A stretch of DNA of 16,591 nt from Chitinophagaceae bacterium (GCA_013205585.1 JABMML010000218.1:1-16591), one strand, 5' to 3'; positions 1 through 7,848 are shown, counted from the stretch's first letter. The notes: generated by a model not told the origin, from the sequence alone. Numbers and translations: made by a program.

Positions 1-193
1 CTGGTAAAGAGTTGACGTACAAAAAAGGCATGTTCAATTTGTCTACAACTAGGTATATTTTTCCATTGGTATTGTCCCAATAAAAATCATAAAAACCTTT
101 TCGCAATTCCATATTTTTTGTTTTCTCTGCAATTGAATTGTTTTGTGCTTGCAGTAAAAAAGGAAAACATAATAACATTAAAATAATACGCAT
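1..193 (-). CDS. Exported zinc metalloprotease of the DUF5117 type, N-terminus only
   Basis: This is the first 64 residues of a protein that continues past the left edge of the window. It opens with a short signal peptide (MRIILMLLCF..., hydrophobic to about residue 15, LQAQ at 14-17), so the product should be exported to the periplasm or surface. The stretch after it (GFYDFYWDNTNGKIYL, then FLYVNSLP) resembles the start of the large Bacteroidota zinc-dependent metalloproteases with DUF5117/DUF5118 domains, which typically have phrases such as FDFYWDxxTGKIWL and FLYVNSL. The catalytic domain is not in the window, so the protease activity is inferred from family resemblance only. The ATG at 193 is the only plausible start, because the signal peptide begins directly there. 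Only about 27 bp separate this start from the terminator of the upstream minus-strand gene. Confidence 0.6.
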   Translation of the reverse strand, partial: MRIILMLLCFPFLLQAQNNSIAEKTKNMELRKGFYDFYWDNTNGKIYLVVDKLNMPFLYVNSLP

Positions 194-220
194 AAAAATG
201 AATTTATATTAAAAATAAAA

Positions 221-260
221 AATCCCGCCTCCACCGAAAAATCGGAAAGGGGGCGGGATT
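221..260 (-). terminator. Rho-independent terminator of the histone-like gene
   Basis: The arms AATCCCGCC (221-229) and GGCGGGATT (252-260) form a GC-rich stem. Read on the minus strand, the stem is followed by a T-rich run (complement of the A-rich 211-222). It lies 20 bp past the stop codon of the histone-like gene. A T run at 271-279 on the other side means it could also stop plus-strand transcripts. Confidence 0.8.
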
Positions 261-279
261 GTAATTTAAGTTTTTTTTT

Positions 280-594
280 CTAAACTGTAGGTGTCGAATG
301 AGTGGTAGGCTCTGTAGATAAAGTGGGCGCTACGACTGGAGCTACTGCCTTCTTTTTAGGAGCTGCTTTTTTTACTGCTTTTTTAACAGTTTTCTTAGCT
401 ACTACTTTTTTAGCTACTGCCTTCTTTTTAGGAGCTGCTTTTTTTACTGCTTTTTTAACAGTTTTCTTAGGAGCTACTTTTTTTGAAGTTTTCTTCGCTG
501 CTTTTTTAACAGCTTTTTTTACTGCTTTTTTAACAGTTTTCTTAGCGGCTACTTTCTTTTTAGTACCTGCTTTTTTCTTACTTGACTTTGCCAT
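280..594 (-). CDS. Lysine/alanine-rich histone H1-like protein
   Basis: The product is a 104-residue, very basic protein made almost entirely of Lys, Ala, Val, Thr and Pro, in repeats such as KKTVKKAVKKAAPKKKAVA. This composition matches bacterial histone H1-like proteins with (S/A)PAKK- or AAKK-type tails, which bind DNA non-specifically and help compact the nucleoid. From about residue 86 the basic tail gives way to a non-basic Pro/Thr-rich end (TLSTEPTTHSTPTV). No folded domain is visible. The start at 594 (MAKSSKKKAGTKKK) follows an A-rich leader (aattaacaaaaATG), which suits this phylum. A terminator follows the stop, and the gene is probably transcribed alone. The other strand is open too (302-634), but only because poly-Lys codons read in reverse give poly-Phe; that frame is not a gene. 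A DNA-binding role is inferred from composition, not from a domain match. Confidence 0.8.
   Translation of the reverse strand: MAKSSKKKAGTKKKVAAKKTVKKAVKKAVKKAAKKTSKKVAPKKTVKKAVKKAAPKKKAVAKKVVAKKTVKKAVKKAAPKKKAVAPVVAPTLSTEPTTHSTPTV
341..470. repeat. Exact 58-bp direct repeat, 72-bp period, inside the histone-like gene
   Basis: Positions 341-398 and 413-470 are identical over 58 bp, offset by 72 bp (24 codons). A third, partly matching unit follows around 501-546. The period is a multiple of three, so gain or loss of a unit would keep the reading frame and simply change the length of the basic tail. Confidence 0.85.
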
Positions 595-683
595 TTTTGT
601 TAATTTGATTTTGTGTAAACTAATTGAACAATAAAATTACATCGTTTTATTGAACTATATTAAAACATTTTCATTTTTTGTAA

Positions 684-691
684 TAGCTTTG
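684..691 (+). promoter_or_regulatory. Candidate -7 box (TAnnTTTG) of the CoA-binding gene
   Basis: TAGCTTTG at 684-691 fits the Bacteroidota -7 consensus TAnnTTTG exactly and lies 4 bp before the ATG at 696. If used, the transcript would start at or inside the start codon and have almost no leader. I see no convincing TTG-type -33 element at the usual spacing, so this is tentative. Confidence 0.35.
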
Positions 692-695
692 TAAA

Positions 696-1061
696 ATGAA
701 TACACCCATTACATTTATTTTGGGAGCAACGCCCAATGCAGACAGATATAGTTATATGGCAACTGCCTTGTTAGTAGAAAAAGGACATACGGTTTATCCT
801 TTTGGGATAAAAAAAGGGGAAATACTTAGCACTCCTATCATTAATGAATGGCCTACGAATGAGCGCATAGACACTGTCACTCTGTATTTGGGCCCATCTG
901 CACAAGAAACCTACTACAATGCTATTATAGATTTGAAACCTAGAAGAATTATATTTAATCCGGGTACAGAAAATCCAATTTTGAATAGTTTAGCCACCGA
1001 AAAAGGAATTGAAACCATTGAAGCCTGCACTTTAGTGATGCTAAAAACAGGACAATACTAA
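696..1061 (+). CDS. Small CoA-binding domain protein (YccU-like)
   Basis: The product is a 121-residue single-domain protein with the Rossmann-type fold of the CoA_binding_2/YccU family. It opens with a beta strand and a phosphate-binding turn (ITFILGATPNADRYSYMA), followed by VEKGHTVYPFG. Later it has the family-typical LKPRRIIFNPGTENP and ends with EACTLVMLKTGQY, where the ACTLVML segment is characteristic of the fold. Members bind CoA or a related nucleotide; their cellular role is poorly defined, and nothing here indicates a substrate. The length is normal for a stand-alone member. The gene is divergent from the histone-like gene and converges on the comM-like gene, with only 16 bp between the stop codons. 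Confidence 0.85.
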   Translation: MNTPITFILGATPNADRYSYMATALLVEKGHTVYPFGIKKGEILSTPIINEWPTNERIDTVTLYLGPSAQETYYNAIIDLKPRRIIFNPGTENPILNSLATEKGIETIEACTLVMLKTGQY

Positions 1062-1077
1062 CTGTTTTAATTTTTCA

Positions 1078-2634
1078 TTAATTTTTAAATTGACCCCAGG
1101 TAGACCTGTCTAAATTGCGATATTGGATGGCCTCGCTAATATGCTCTTCTTTTATGGTAGTATTTGCTTCTAAATCGGCAATCGTTCGACCCAATTTTCT
1201 AATTCTATCATAGGCCCGAGCGCTTAATTGAAATTTTTCCATCGCCAATGCTAATAATTTTTCGGCTGCAGGGGAAAGAACGCCCCATTTTTTTAATAAA
1301 GCCTCGTTCATTTGGGCATTGGTATAAATGCCTGGCTCATTTTGGAACCTTTCTATTTGAATGGCTCTTGCTAATTCAACTCTTTTAGCAATTTCGAAAG
1401 AGTTTTCAGCAGTTTCGGATTTAGTCAGTTCATGATAGGGTACAGGGGTCACTTCAATATGCATATCAATTCTATCTAATAAGGGTCCTGAAATTTTATG
1501 AAGGTATTTCTGTATTTGTGTAACACTACAATGACAGGGTTTCTGCGGATGGTTATAATAGCCGCAAGGACAAGGGTTCATAGCTGCGAGTAACATAAAT
1601 CTGGCGGGAAAATTGACCGTCATTTTAGCCCTGGCAATACTCACGGTACCCGCTTCCATGGGCTGTCTTAGTACTTCAATCACGGATTTATTGAACTCAG
1701 GAAGTTCATCTAAAAATAAAACTCCATTATGGGCTAAAGAAATTTCTCCAGGTTGAGGGTGGCCACCTCCTCCAATCATGGCAATGGCTGATAAGGTATG
1801 ATGCGGTTGCCTAAAGGGCCTTTGACTTATTAATTGTTTATCCAATGGAATCTTTCCACTTACACTGTAAATTTTACTGGTTTCAAGTGCTTCGTTTTTA
1901 TTTAAAGGGGGCAAGATAGAAACGATACTTTTTGAAAGCAAGGTTTTTCCAGCACCGGGTGGTCCAATCATAATTAAATTATGTCCTCCTGCACTTGCAA
2001 TTTCTAAAGCACGCTTGGCTGCTGACTGCCCTTTTATATCTGCAAAATTGGGGCCAGTTTCGGTTTGAATATTTTGAGCTATAGTAGTATTGTCTTGCCG
2101 CAGCTTACTTTGTTTTTCATCATAGGGGTTGTTTAAAAAATAAACTACTTCCTGTAAAGAAGAAAAAGCAAAAACGGGAATACCTTCTACCATTAAAGCC
2201 TCTGCAGCATTTTGTTTAGGAATAATCATGGCTGCAAAGCCTTCTTCTTTAGCTTGCATGGCCATGGCGAGTATGCCTTTAATGGGATATAAACTACCAT
2301 CCAGACCCAGTTCGCCCATGCATACATATTTTTCAATGAGGGAAGGGTTGGTAATTTGTTCCGAGGCAGCTAAAATGCCAATGGCAATAGGTAAATCAAA
2401 GGCAGCCCCCGATTTTCTTAAATCGGCGGGCGATAAATTAATAACAAGTTTAGTGCGCGGCATATGATAGCCATTAGACTTAATGGCGCTTTCGGTTCGG
2501 TCTAAACTTTCTTTGACAGCATTGTCGGGAAGGCCCACTATACAATAGCCTTGGCCCATACTTACATTTACTTCAATGGTAATAGTCACAGCGTCAATAC
2601 CTACAATAGCGCTGCCCTTTATTTTTACAAGCAT
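1078..2634 (-). CDS. ComM/YifB-family Mg-chelatase-like AAA+ ATPase
   Basis: The product is 518 residues, the normal length for YifB/ComM proteins, which in naturally transformable bacteria act as helicases promoting branch migration of incoming DNA. Domains in order: an N-terminal Lon-protease-like ChlI domain (about 15-140), the Mg-chelatase AAA+ core (about 195-395) and a C-terminal helical lid (about 405-505). Visible motifs are Walker A GPPGAGKT (224-231), Walker B GVLFLDEL (304-311), and NPCPCGYY plus PCHCS, giving four cysteines (355, 357, 367, 369) for a probable metal site. GPLLDRID (383-390) contributes the arginine region. It starts cleanly at 2634, 45 bp after the MutS-like gene, and is the last gene of the minus-strand cluster. 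A role in DNA uptake is a family-level inference; no other competence gene is in the window. Confidence 0.9.
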   Translation of the reverse strand: MLVKIKGSAIVGIDAVTITIEVNVSMGQGYCIVGLPDNAVKESLDRTESAIKSNGYHMPRTKLVINLSPADLRKSGAAFDLPIAIGILAASEQITNPSLIEKYVCMGELGLDGSLYPIKGILAMAMQAKEEGFAAMIIPKQNAAEALMVEGIPVFAFSSLQEVVYFLNNPYDEKQSKLRQDNTTIAQNIQTETGPNFADIKGQSAAKRALEIASAGGHNLIMIGPPGAGKTLLSKSIVSILPPLNKNEALETSKIYSVSGKIPLDKQLISQRPFRQPHHTLSAIAMIGGGGHPQPGEISLAHNGVLFLDELPEFNKSVIEVLRQPMEAGTVSIARAKMTVNFPARFMLLAAMNPCPCGYYNHPQKPCHCSVTQIQKYLHKISGPLLDRIDMHIEVTPVPYHELTKSETAENSFEIAKRVELARAIQIERFQNEPGIYTNAQMNEALLKKWGVLSPAAEKLLALAMEKFQLSARAYDRIRKLGRTIADLEANTTIKEEHISEAIQYRNLDRSTWGQFKN

Positions 2635-2679
2635 CTTTTTGCTTGAAACTAGCTTAGTTGCTAATACGAATTAAAGGTA

Positions 2680-4008
2680 TTAATACTTGTTTTTGGTAAT
2701 CTTTTTAAGCAGGTCCACCACGCCTTCTCTTTCTAGGATTAAATAGCCGAGTCTATCTTGACTCACTCCTTTTTTTAATTTATAATGAAAAATTAATTCT
2801 TTTTCTTTGACGGCTGTTTCAAAATAACTAAACTGTATATTATCGAAACCTTTTAAGCCATCGCTTATTTCATATAAATGGGTAGATATAATAAATAAAC
2901 TAGTTCTTAAATTTTGCAAACCTTCAATAACGGCGCTGCTACATTTCATGGCATCTTGAATATTGGTACCTTTGAATAATTCGTCAATTAAAACAAAATA
3001 TTTTTTACCGTCTATTATTTTTTCAATGGTATTTTTTATTCTTTGTACTTCATTGAAAAAATAGCTTTCTCCTTTTACGATATTGTCTTCAATGATTAAA
3101 TTGGTAATAAGGCCATCAAATAAAGTCAATGCTAATTTTTTAGCAGGCACGCCAATGCCAATATGGGCTAGGTATAAAACAATACCCGTTGTTTTTATAA
3201 ATGTGCTTTTGCCAGCCATATTTGCCCCCGTTAAAAAAAGTAAATTACTTTGATGGCTAAGCGATAGTTCATTATCAACAGCATTATTTACTAGGGGATG
3301 AATGGCAGCACTGACTTCAAAAATAGGTGTATCATTTTCTAGCCAAGTAGGAAAAACAAAGCTATAATTTTTAGAAGCCATGGCCATACTATAATAGGCG
3401 TCTAGTTCGTAATAATATTCTAAAAGCTGTAGGGTATTATTTTTATAATGATAAAGGAAAAAATGACAGAAAGAAAGTACCGTTTGTGGGTTCTGTAACT
3501 TAGTAGAAGCGGGGAGGCTAGCTAAAGAAGGGTGGTTCGTATATTTTTTAATTTTTTGAACCAGCGATTCAATAATAGGATTATCCTTTATGTTTTCAAA
3601 TACCGACAACCATTTATTTAAATTTTCATAAAATAAAATTAAATGCTCTAGTGAATAAAGAAGTAAGGAATAGTCTGAAGCGCTCATAAATTGATACCAG
3701 TAGGCAGCAGGCAAACTAATTTGTGTAGGAATTCTTTTAAATCCTGTATCAAAAAATTTCTCAATGACAATTGTAGTGCCATTGGTAATTGTCAATGCTT
3801 CTACAAAATTGATATTGCCTATAAAATAAGCAATGGCATTTTGTCTTTGCTCAATGGAGGCTATAGTAGATAATGGATTTGAAAGGTAATGGTCTAGTTG
3901 TATTTTGCCCCCATTGGACTTGCAAAAATTGAGATGAGATATAAGACCGATTGACTCTTCGTTATCAAATAAGCCAATATCTTTTAAAGTAATTTTATCC
4001 ACCTGCAT
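2680..4008 (-). CDS. MutS-domain-V ATPase lacking the mismatch-recognition domain
   Basis: The product has 442 residues from the ATG at 4008. The C-terminal third is a MutS-type ABC ATPase: Walker A GANMAGKST (261-269), Walker B YFVLIDE (337-343), a signature-like LFKGTN (344-349) and the H-loop STH (375-377). The first 250 residues resemble a MutS core/lever region (HYLSNPL, then IEQRQNAI, as in MutS). The N-terminal mismatch-binding domain with its Phe-x-Glu motif is absent, as are an endonuclease SMR tail and the usual length of about 850. It is therefore not the housekeeping MutS but one of the shorter MutS-related proteins common in Bacteroidota, of unknown job. An in-frame upstream ATG (4095) would overlap pyrC by 77 bp. 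I prefer 4008, which lies 10 bp after the pyrC stop and begins the conserved-looking part. It is probably co-transcribed with pyrC. Confidence 0.8.
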   Translation of the reverse strand: MQVDKITLKDIGLFDNEESIGLISHLNFCKSNGGKIQLDHYLSNPLSTIASIEQRQNAIAYFIGNINFVEALTITNGTTIVIEKFFDTGFKRIPTQISLPAAYWYQFMSASDYSLLLYSLEHLILFYENLNKWLSVFENIKDNPIIESLVQKIKKYTNHPSLASLPASTKLQNPQTVLSFCHFFLYHYKNNTLQLLEYYYELDAYYSMAMASKNYSFVFPTWLENDTPIFEVSAAIHPLVNNAVDNELSLSHQSNLLFLTGANMAGKSTFIKTTGIVLYLAHIGIGVPAKKLALTLFDGLITNLIIEDNIVKGESYFFNEVQRIKNTIEKIIDGKKYFVLIDELFKGTNIQDAMKCSSAVIEGLQNLRTSLFIISTHLYEISDGLKGFDNIQFSYFETAVKEKELIFHYKLKKGVSQDRLGYLILEREGVVDLLKKITKNKY

Positions 4009-4018
4009 AAAATTACAT

Positions 4019-5359
4019 TTAGCTTCTTGTAAATTGAAGGCGTTGTCCTTTCTTGGCTTCATTAAATTCCCCTTCATGGTATACTTTATATCCATTTACA
4101 AAAGTGGTATTCACTTGGTAAGGAAAGCTGCTGCCTTCAAAAGGGCTCCAGCCACAGTGGTATAAAATATTTTCTTTAGTAACTGTGTAAGGGGCTTTTT
4201 TAACAAGCACTAAGTCGGCGTGGTAGCCCTCTCTAATAAAACCACGGTCTTTAATTTGAAAACAAGTAGCAACTGCATGACTCATTTTTTCTACCATCTT
4301 CTCCATACTCATTTTTCCTTCATCAACATATTTAAGCATTAATAGTAGACCATGTTGAACCAGCGGCAGGCCAGCATGGGCTTGCGCATAAGCTTCTTGT
4401 TTCTCCGCCCAGGTATGCGGTGCATGGTCGGTGGCAATGACATCTAGTTGGTCATTCAATAAGCCTTCCCATAATGCATTTTTATTTTCTGGCGCTTTAA
4501 TGGCAGGGTTGCATTTAATTAAATTGCCTAAACGCGCATAGTCATTAGCGGTAAAATGTAAATGATGCACACAAACTTCTGCAGTAATTCTTTTCTCTGC
4601 TAAGGTTCTTAAATTAGAGAATAATTGTAATTCTTTAGCAGTGCTAATATGTAAAATATGTAATCTTGCATCAAATTTTTTGGCCAGTTGAATGGCTTTT
4701 AAAGACGATTCAAAACAAACTTCTTCGTCTCTAATAATAGGATGGTCGGAGGTCTCTAAAATAGGTTTGATGGCTTCTAGCGCTGCTTTATTTCTTTTAA
4801 TAAGACTTTCTTCTTCACAGTGTGTAGCAATTAATAATTCAGTACCGCCAAATATTTTTTCAAGTACCAATGGGTTTTCTACTAATAAATTACCAGTAGA
4901 TGATCCCATAAATATTTTCAATCCGCAGACATCCTTTTTTTTATCGTTGGTCTTTAAAATCTCTTCCAAGTTGTCTTGAGAAGTACCCATGTAAAAAGAA
5001 TAATTAGCTAATGAAGTTTGGGCGCCTATTTGATATTTATCTTCTAATAATGCTTGTGTAAATACAGGTGGTTGTGTATTGGGCATTTCCATAAAGCTGG
5101 TGGTTCCACCTGCTACAGCTGCCTTGGCCTCGCTATAAATATTGGCTTTATGGGTTAAACCTGGCTCTCTAAAATGCACTTGATCATCTATTACACCAGG
5201 AAGTAAAAATTGGTTTTCACCATCTATTTCAGTAATGCCACCAATGGATTCAATTTGACTTGCAATTTTTTCAATACGGCCGTCTTTAATCAAGACATCG
5301 CCCTGAATGGTTTTGCCTTCATTTATAATTTGCGTATTTTTTATTAAGTAGCTATTCAT
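4019..5359 (-). CDS. pyrC: Dihydroorotase, third step of UMP synthesis
   Basis: The enzyme cyclises N-carbamoyl-L-aspartate to dihydroorotate in the cytoplasm. The product has 446 residues, the usual size for the class I type. Metal-site features of the amidohydrolase barrel are clear: DDQVHFREPG (58-67), LKIFMGSSTGN with the lysine expected to be carboxylated (K148), THCEEE (H180), LHILHIST (H237) and ATDHAPH (D311). In most dihydroorotases the first motif is D-x-H-x-H; here the first histidine is Gln60. I recall the same DDQVHFREPGLTHK form from other Bacteroidota, so it is probably a lineage variant of an active enzyme. The start at 5359 lies 6 bp after the porT-like stop, which implies translation in an operon. 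The carbamoyl-phosphate supplier of this pathway is represented by the half-length carB gene at 12616-13809. Confidence 0.92.
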   Translation of the reverse strand: MNSYLIKNTQIINEGKTIQGDVLIKDGRIEKIASQIESIGGITEIDGENQFLLPGVIDDQVHFREPGLTHKANIYSEAKAAVAGGTTSFMEMPNTQPPVFTQALLEDKYQIGAQTSLANYSFYMGTSQDNLEEILKTNDKKKDVCGLKIFMGSSTGNLLVENPLVLEKIFGGTELLIATHCEEESLIKRNKAALEAIKPILETSDHPIIRDEEVCFESSLKAIQLAKKFDARLHILHISTAKELQLFSNLRTLAEKRITAEVCVHHLHFTANDYARLGNLIKCNPAIKAPENKNALWEGLLNDQLDVIATDHAPHTWAEKQEAYAQAHAGLPLVQHGLLLMLKYVDEGKMSMEKMVEKMSHAVATCFQIKDRGFIREGYHADLVLVKKAPYTVTKENILYHCGWSPFEGSSFPYQVNTTFVNGYKVYHEGEFNEAKKGQRLQFTRS

Positions 5360-5365
5360 AAAAAA

Positions 5366-6127
5366 TTAGTTTTCTATATGAATGGTGAAATAAACAAAAT
5401 TACCCGAAATATTTCTAATACTAGATAAAAGCGCATCTCCTTTATTTAAATTTCTTAGACCGTAACTAAATTTTACTTCTGGTGAAATAGTGGCGTACTG
5501 TAAATAAAAACTTACCCCTAGGCCCATTTCATAACCATAGTCAAGTCCATTGAGTGTATTATTATAAGGAATGCTGCTACTTGTTGCAGCATTTTTACTC
5601 AAGATTACAGATCTGTTAGATCCTAATAAATCGAAGTCTACTTTACCGCCCAAAAAAACATAATGACGCATAAGATCTGTGAAACGAAATGCATTGTATC
5701 TGTCCGACTCTATTTTGATTGCCAAGGGAATATTAATGATAGCAGAAGCCGCATTCATTGTGAGCGTGTCTGAAGGATTATTTCTTTTAGTATACGTATA
5801 TAAATTTTTGGAACCTGCAATGAGTACAGTGGGGTTTAACCTAAGTAATGTATGGGCGCTTAATCTGAGTGTGCCTATGAGCCCTAAGTTTAAAGCTAGA
5901 TTGCTTTTTGGATTAATACTACTAACTGCACTTGAATTAGGAACAATAAAATCAATATTTCTATTAAAATTAAGATAGTTATTGTTTAAGCCAATACTCA
6001 TTCCTAAATAGTAAGGCAGTTCATCGTGGAAGGGTTGATACACTTCGCCTCTTTGCGCTATGGACGCAAAAGAAATGCAAAGCAGTAAAGCCCCCGTGAT
6101 TATTTGCTTGCGCAGTAAATGCTGCAT
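5366..6127 (-). CDS. porT: PorT/SprT-like outer-membrane beta-barrel protein of type IX secretion
   Basis: The product has 253 residues with a signal peptide (hydrophobic GALLLCISFASIAQ, cleavage expected near residue 24). The rest is made of alternating short strands typical of a small outer-membrane barrel, for example YYLGMSIGLNNNYLNF, LALNLGLIGTLRLS, YEMGLGVSFYLQYATISPEVKFS and a closing strand FVYFTIHIEN. PorT/SprT has this size and topology, belongs to the type IX secretion/gliding machinery, and is often found next to ubiE in Bacteroidota, as here. Family assignment rests on topology plus this neighbourhood, because the sequence itself is weakly conserved; a generic porin-family protein is the alternative. 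Its ATG at 6127 lies inside ubiE (28-bp overlap), so the two are translationally coupled, and pyrC follows after 6 bp. Confidence 0.65.
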   Translation of the reverse strand: MQHLLRKQIITGALLLCISFASIAQRGEVYQPFHDELPYYLGMSIGLNNNYLNFNRNIDFIVPNSSAVSSINPKSNLALNLGLIGTLRLSAHTLLRLNPTVLIAGSKNLYTYTKRNNPSDTLTMNAASAIINIPLAIKIESDRYNAFRFTDLMRHYVFLGGKVDFDLLGSNRSVILSKNAATSSSIPYNNTLNGLDYGYEMGLGVSFYLQYATISPEVKFSYGLRNLNKGDALLSSIRNISGNFVYFTIHIEN

Positions 6128-6843
6128 ATGCCTAAACTTAATTTTTCTTGTGAAACATTTTTAAATCCTGCTTGCTCTAATATAGTTAAAAAAGCAGCGC
6201 CTTCTGGAAAAGCAATCACACTTTCATTTAAGTAGGCATATGCTTCTTTGTTACCTGAAAATAATTTTCCAATACTAGGGGTAACCCATTTCATATAAAA
6301 AGTATAAATAGGTTTGAACCAAAAACTGCTGGGTTGTGAAAATTCTAAAATAACGAGCTTGCTGCCAGGCGTTAATACACGATGAATTTCTTGTAAGCCT
6401 TTTTCTAAATTCGCAAAATTGCGCACTCCAAAAGCCACCATGGCTCCATCAAATGTTGAAGCTTCAAAAGGAATGGCTGTGCTATCACCTTGGCTTAATT
6501 GAATTTTTTCGTTCAAGCCTTTGTCTTTAATTTTCACTCTTCCATATTGCATCATGCCTTCTGAAATATCAATGCCGGTAATTTTTTCGGGATGAATTTG
6601 TCTATATGCCATTAGGGCCATATCGGCCGTGCCAGTGGCTATATCTAATAAGTGCTTAATTTTTTTATCTTTCAAATGAGCAATGGCCTTTTTACGCCAT
6701 CCTTGGTCAATACCTAAACTTAAAAATCGGTTTAAAAAATCGTAGCGCTTTGCAATAGAATCAAACATACTGGCTATCTGTTCTTTCTTTTCGGCATTGC
6801 TTTGGCTATAAGGAACCACTTTATCATGTGCAAATTGACTCAT
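6100..6843 (-). CDS. ubiE: Demethylmenaquinone methyltransferase (UbiE/MenG)
   Basis: The enzyme performs the SAM-dependent C-methylation that completes menaquinone; since Bacteroidota respire with menaquinone, the MenG role is the relevant one. The product has 247 residues. It begins with the family-typical MFDSIAKRYDFLNRFLSLG and WRKKA (27-53). SAM motif I LLDIATGTADMAL lies at 65-77 and GIDISEGMM at 90-98. FGVRNFANLEKGLQEIHRVL at about 138-157 and LVILEFSQP at about 163-171 complete the pattern. The frame stays open upstream to an ATG at 6927, but I chose 6843 because the protein then starts as relatives do (MSQFAHDKVVPYS) and a perfect TATCTTTG box lies 4 bp upstream. It is the first gene of the cluster with the porT-like gene, pyrC, the mutS-like gene and the comM-like gene. 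Confidence 0.92.
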   Translation of the reverse strand: MSQFAHDKVVPYSQSNAEKKEQIASMFDSIAKRYDFLNRFLSLGIDQGWRKKAIAHLKDKKIKHLLDIATGTADMALMAYRQIHPEKITGIDISEGMMQYGRVKIKDKGLNEKIQLSQGDSTAIPFEASTFDGAMVAFGVRNFANLEKGLQEIHRVLTPGSKLVILEFSQPSSFWFKPIYTFYMKWVTPSIGKLFSGNKEAYAYLNESVIAFPEGAAFLTILEQAGFKNVSQEKLSLGICSIYCASK

Positions 6844-6847
6844 GGCG

Positions 6848-6855
6848 CAAAGATA
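6848..6855 (-). promoter_or_regulatory. Candidate -7 box of the ubiE cluster
   Basis: On the minus strand TATCTTTG matches the Bacteroidota -7 consensus TAnnTTTG in full and ends 4 bp before the ubiE ATG. This supports the shorter ubiE start and a transcript with little or no leader. No clear -33 TTG element was found at the normal spacing. A related TATCTTCG on the plus strand at 6904-6911, 6 bp before the rsgA ATG, may serve the divergent gene. Confidence 0.45.
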
Positions 6856-6917
6856 TTGAATTTGTGCTGCTTTTTGGGTAGTGTAGTTCTTAACAAATAC
6901 TTTTATCTTCGTAGTGC

Positions 6918-7844
6918 ATGAAAGCACGTATTTATAAGTCTACAGGTAGTTGGTATTCGGTCAAATCCGAAGCAGGACTGTTTTATCAGGCCCGTATCAA
7001 GGGGGTAATTAAGTTAGACAATATTACCTCTACCAACCCTATTGCCGTGGGCGATTGGGTAGAATATGATATGGAAGATGAGCAGCGTGGAACGGTAATG
7101 ATCTCCGAAATTCTTGACCGAAATAATTATGTAGCAAGACAGTCCCCTCATAATAAAAGACAACAACATATTATTGCCTCCAATTTAGATCAGTCTATTT
7201 TACTGGGCACTTTAAAATCGCCTAAAACCTCTCAAGGTTTTATTGACCGCTTTTTAATTTCTTGTGAAGCTTTTCATATACCCGCTATTATTGTTTTTAA
7301 TAAATCGGATATCTATGAAGAAAAAGAAATGCATACTTATGATGAAATGAAAAAAATGTATGAAGCTATTGGCTATCAAGTATTTTTAATAAGCGTAGAG
7401 AAAAAAGAAGGTTTAGACATTGTACAAAAATTACTCAAGAATAAAACCACACTTATTAGTGGGCATAGTGGGGTAGGAAAATCTTCCCTTATAAATTATT
7501 TATTTCCACATTTAGATTTAAGTACGCAAGAAGTAAGTGATTGGAGTGGGAAAGGTTTGCACACTACTACTTTTGCACAAATGTATGACTTGCCTGAAGG
7601 GGGCGCTGTCATTGACACGCCGGGTATGAGAGAACTAGGCTTAGTAAATTTAGAAAAAGAAGAATTAGCGCAATACTTTCCAGAAATGCGCGCCAAAATG
7701 AATGGTTGCCAATTTAACAACTGCCAACATATTAATGAACCAGGTTGTGCAGTAAAAGCAGCGGTTGAAAAAGGAATTATTACTGAAGCCCGCTTTTATA
7801 GTTATGTCGATTTATGGCATGGAATACAAGGGCCAATGTATTAA
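6918..7844 (+). CDS. rsgA: Small-ribosomal-subunit biogenesis GTPase RsgA
   Basis: The product is 308 residues. RsgA is a circularly permuted GTPase that acts late in 30S maturation, and the order of motifs here shows the permutation: G4 NKSD (128-131) comes before G1/P-loop GHSGVGKSS (182-190), followed by G3 DTPG (233-236). An N-terminal OB-fold (residues about 1-75) precedes the GTPase domain, and the C-terminal zinc motif is complete (C264, C269, H271, C277). No key residue is missing. The start at 6918 gives MKARIYKSTGSWYSV, the usual RsgA opening. The gene is divergent from ubiE with 74 bp between the start codons and converges on the gamma-carbonic-anhydrase gene. Confidence 0.96.
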   Translation: MKARIYKSTGSWYSVKSEAGLFYQARIKGVIKLDNITSTNPIAVGDWVEYDMEDEQRGTVMISEILDRNNYVARQSPHNKRQQHIIASNLDQSILLGTLKSPKTSQGFIDRFLISCEAFHIPAIIVFNKSDIYEEKEMHTYDEMKKMYEAIGYQVFLISVEKKEGLDIVQKLLKNKTTLISGHSGVGKSSLINYLFPHLDLSTQEVSDWSGKGLHTTTFAQMYDLPEGGAVIDTPGMRELGLVNLEKEELAQYFPEMRAKMNGCQFNNCQHINEPGCAVKAAVEKGIITEARFYSYVDLWHGIQGPMY

Positions 7845-7848
7845 TTTC

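Noticed and set aside
302..634. A 110-codon plus-strand frame rich in Phe, Ala and Leu that might look like a membrane protein
   Set aside because: It is the reverse reading of the lysine-rich repeats; AAA/AAG codons become TTT/CTT. The minus-strand frame has a proper start, a recognisable composition and a terminator.
6844..6927. An N-terminal extension of ubiE by 28 residues
   Set aside because: The added residues do not look like the family, and they would run into the rsgA start; the -7 box and family opening support 6843.
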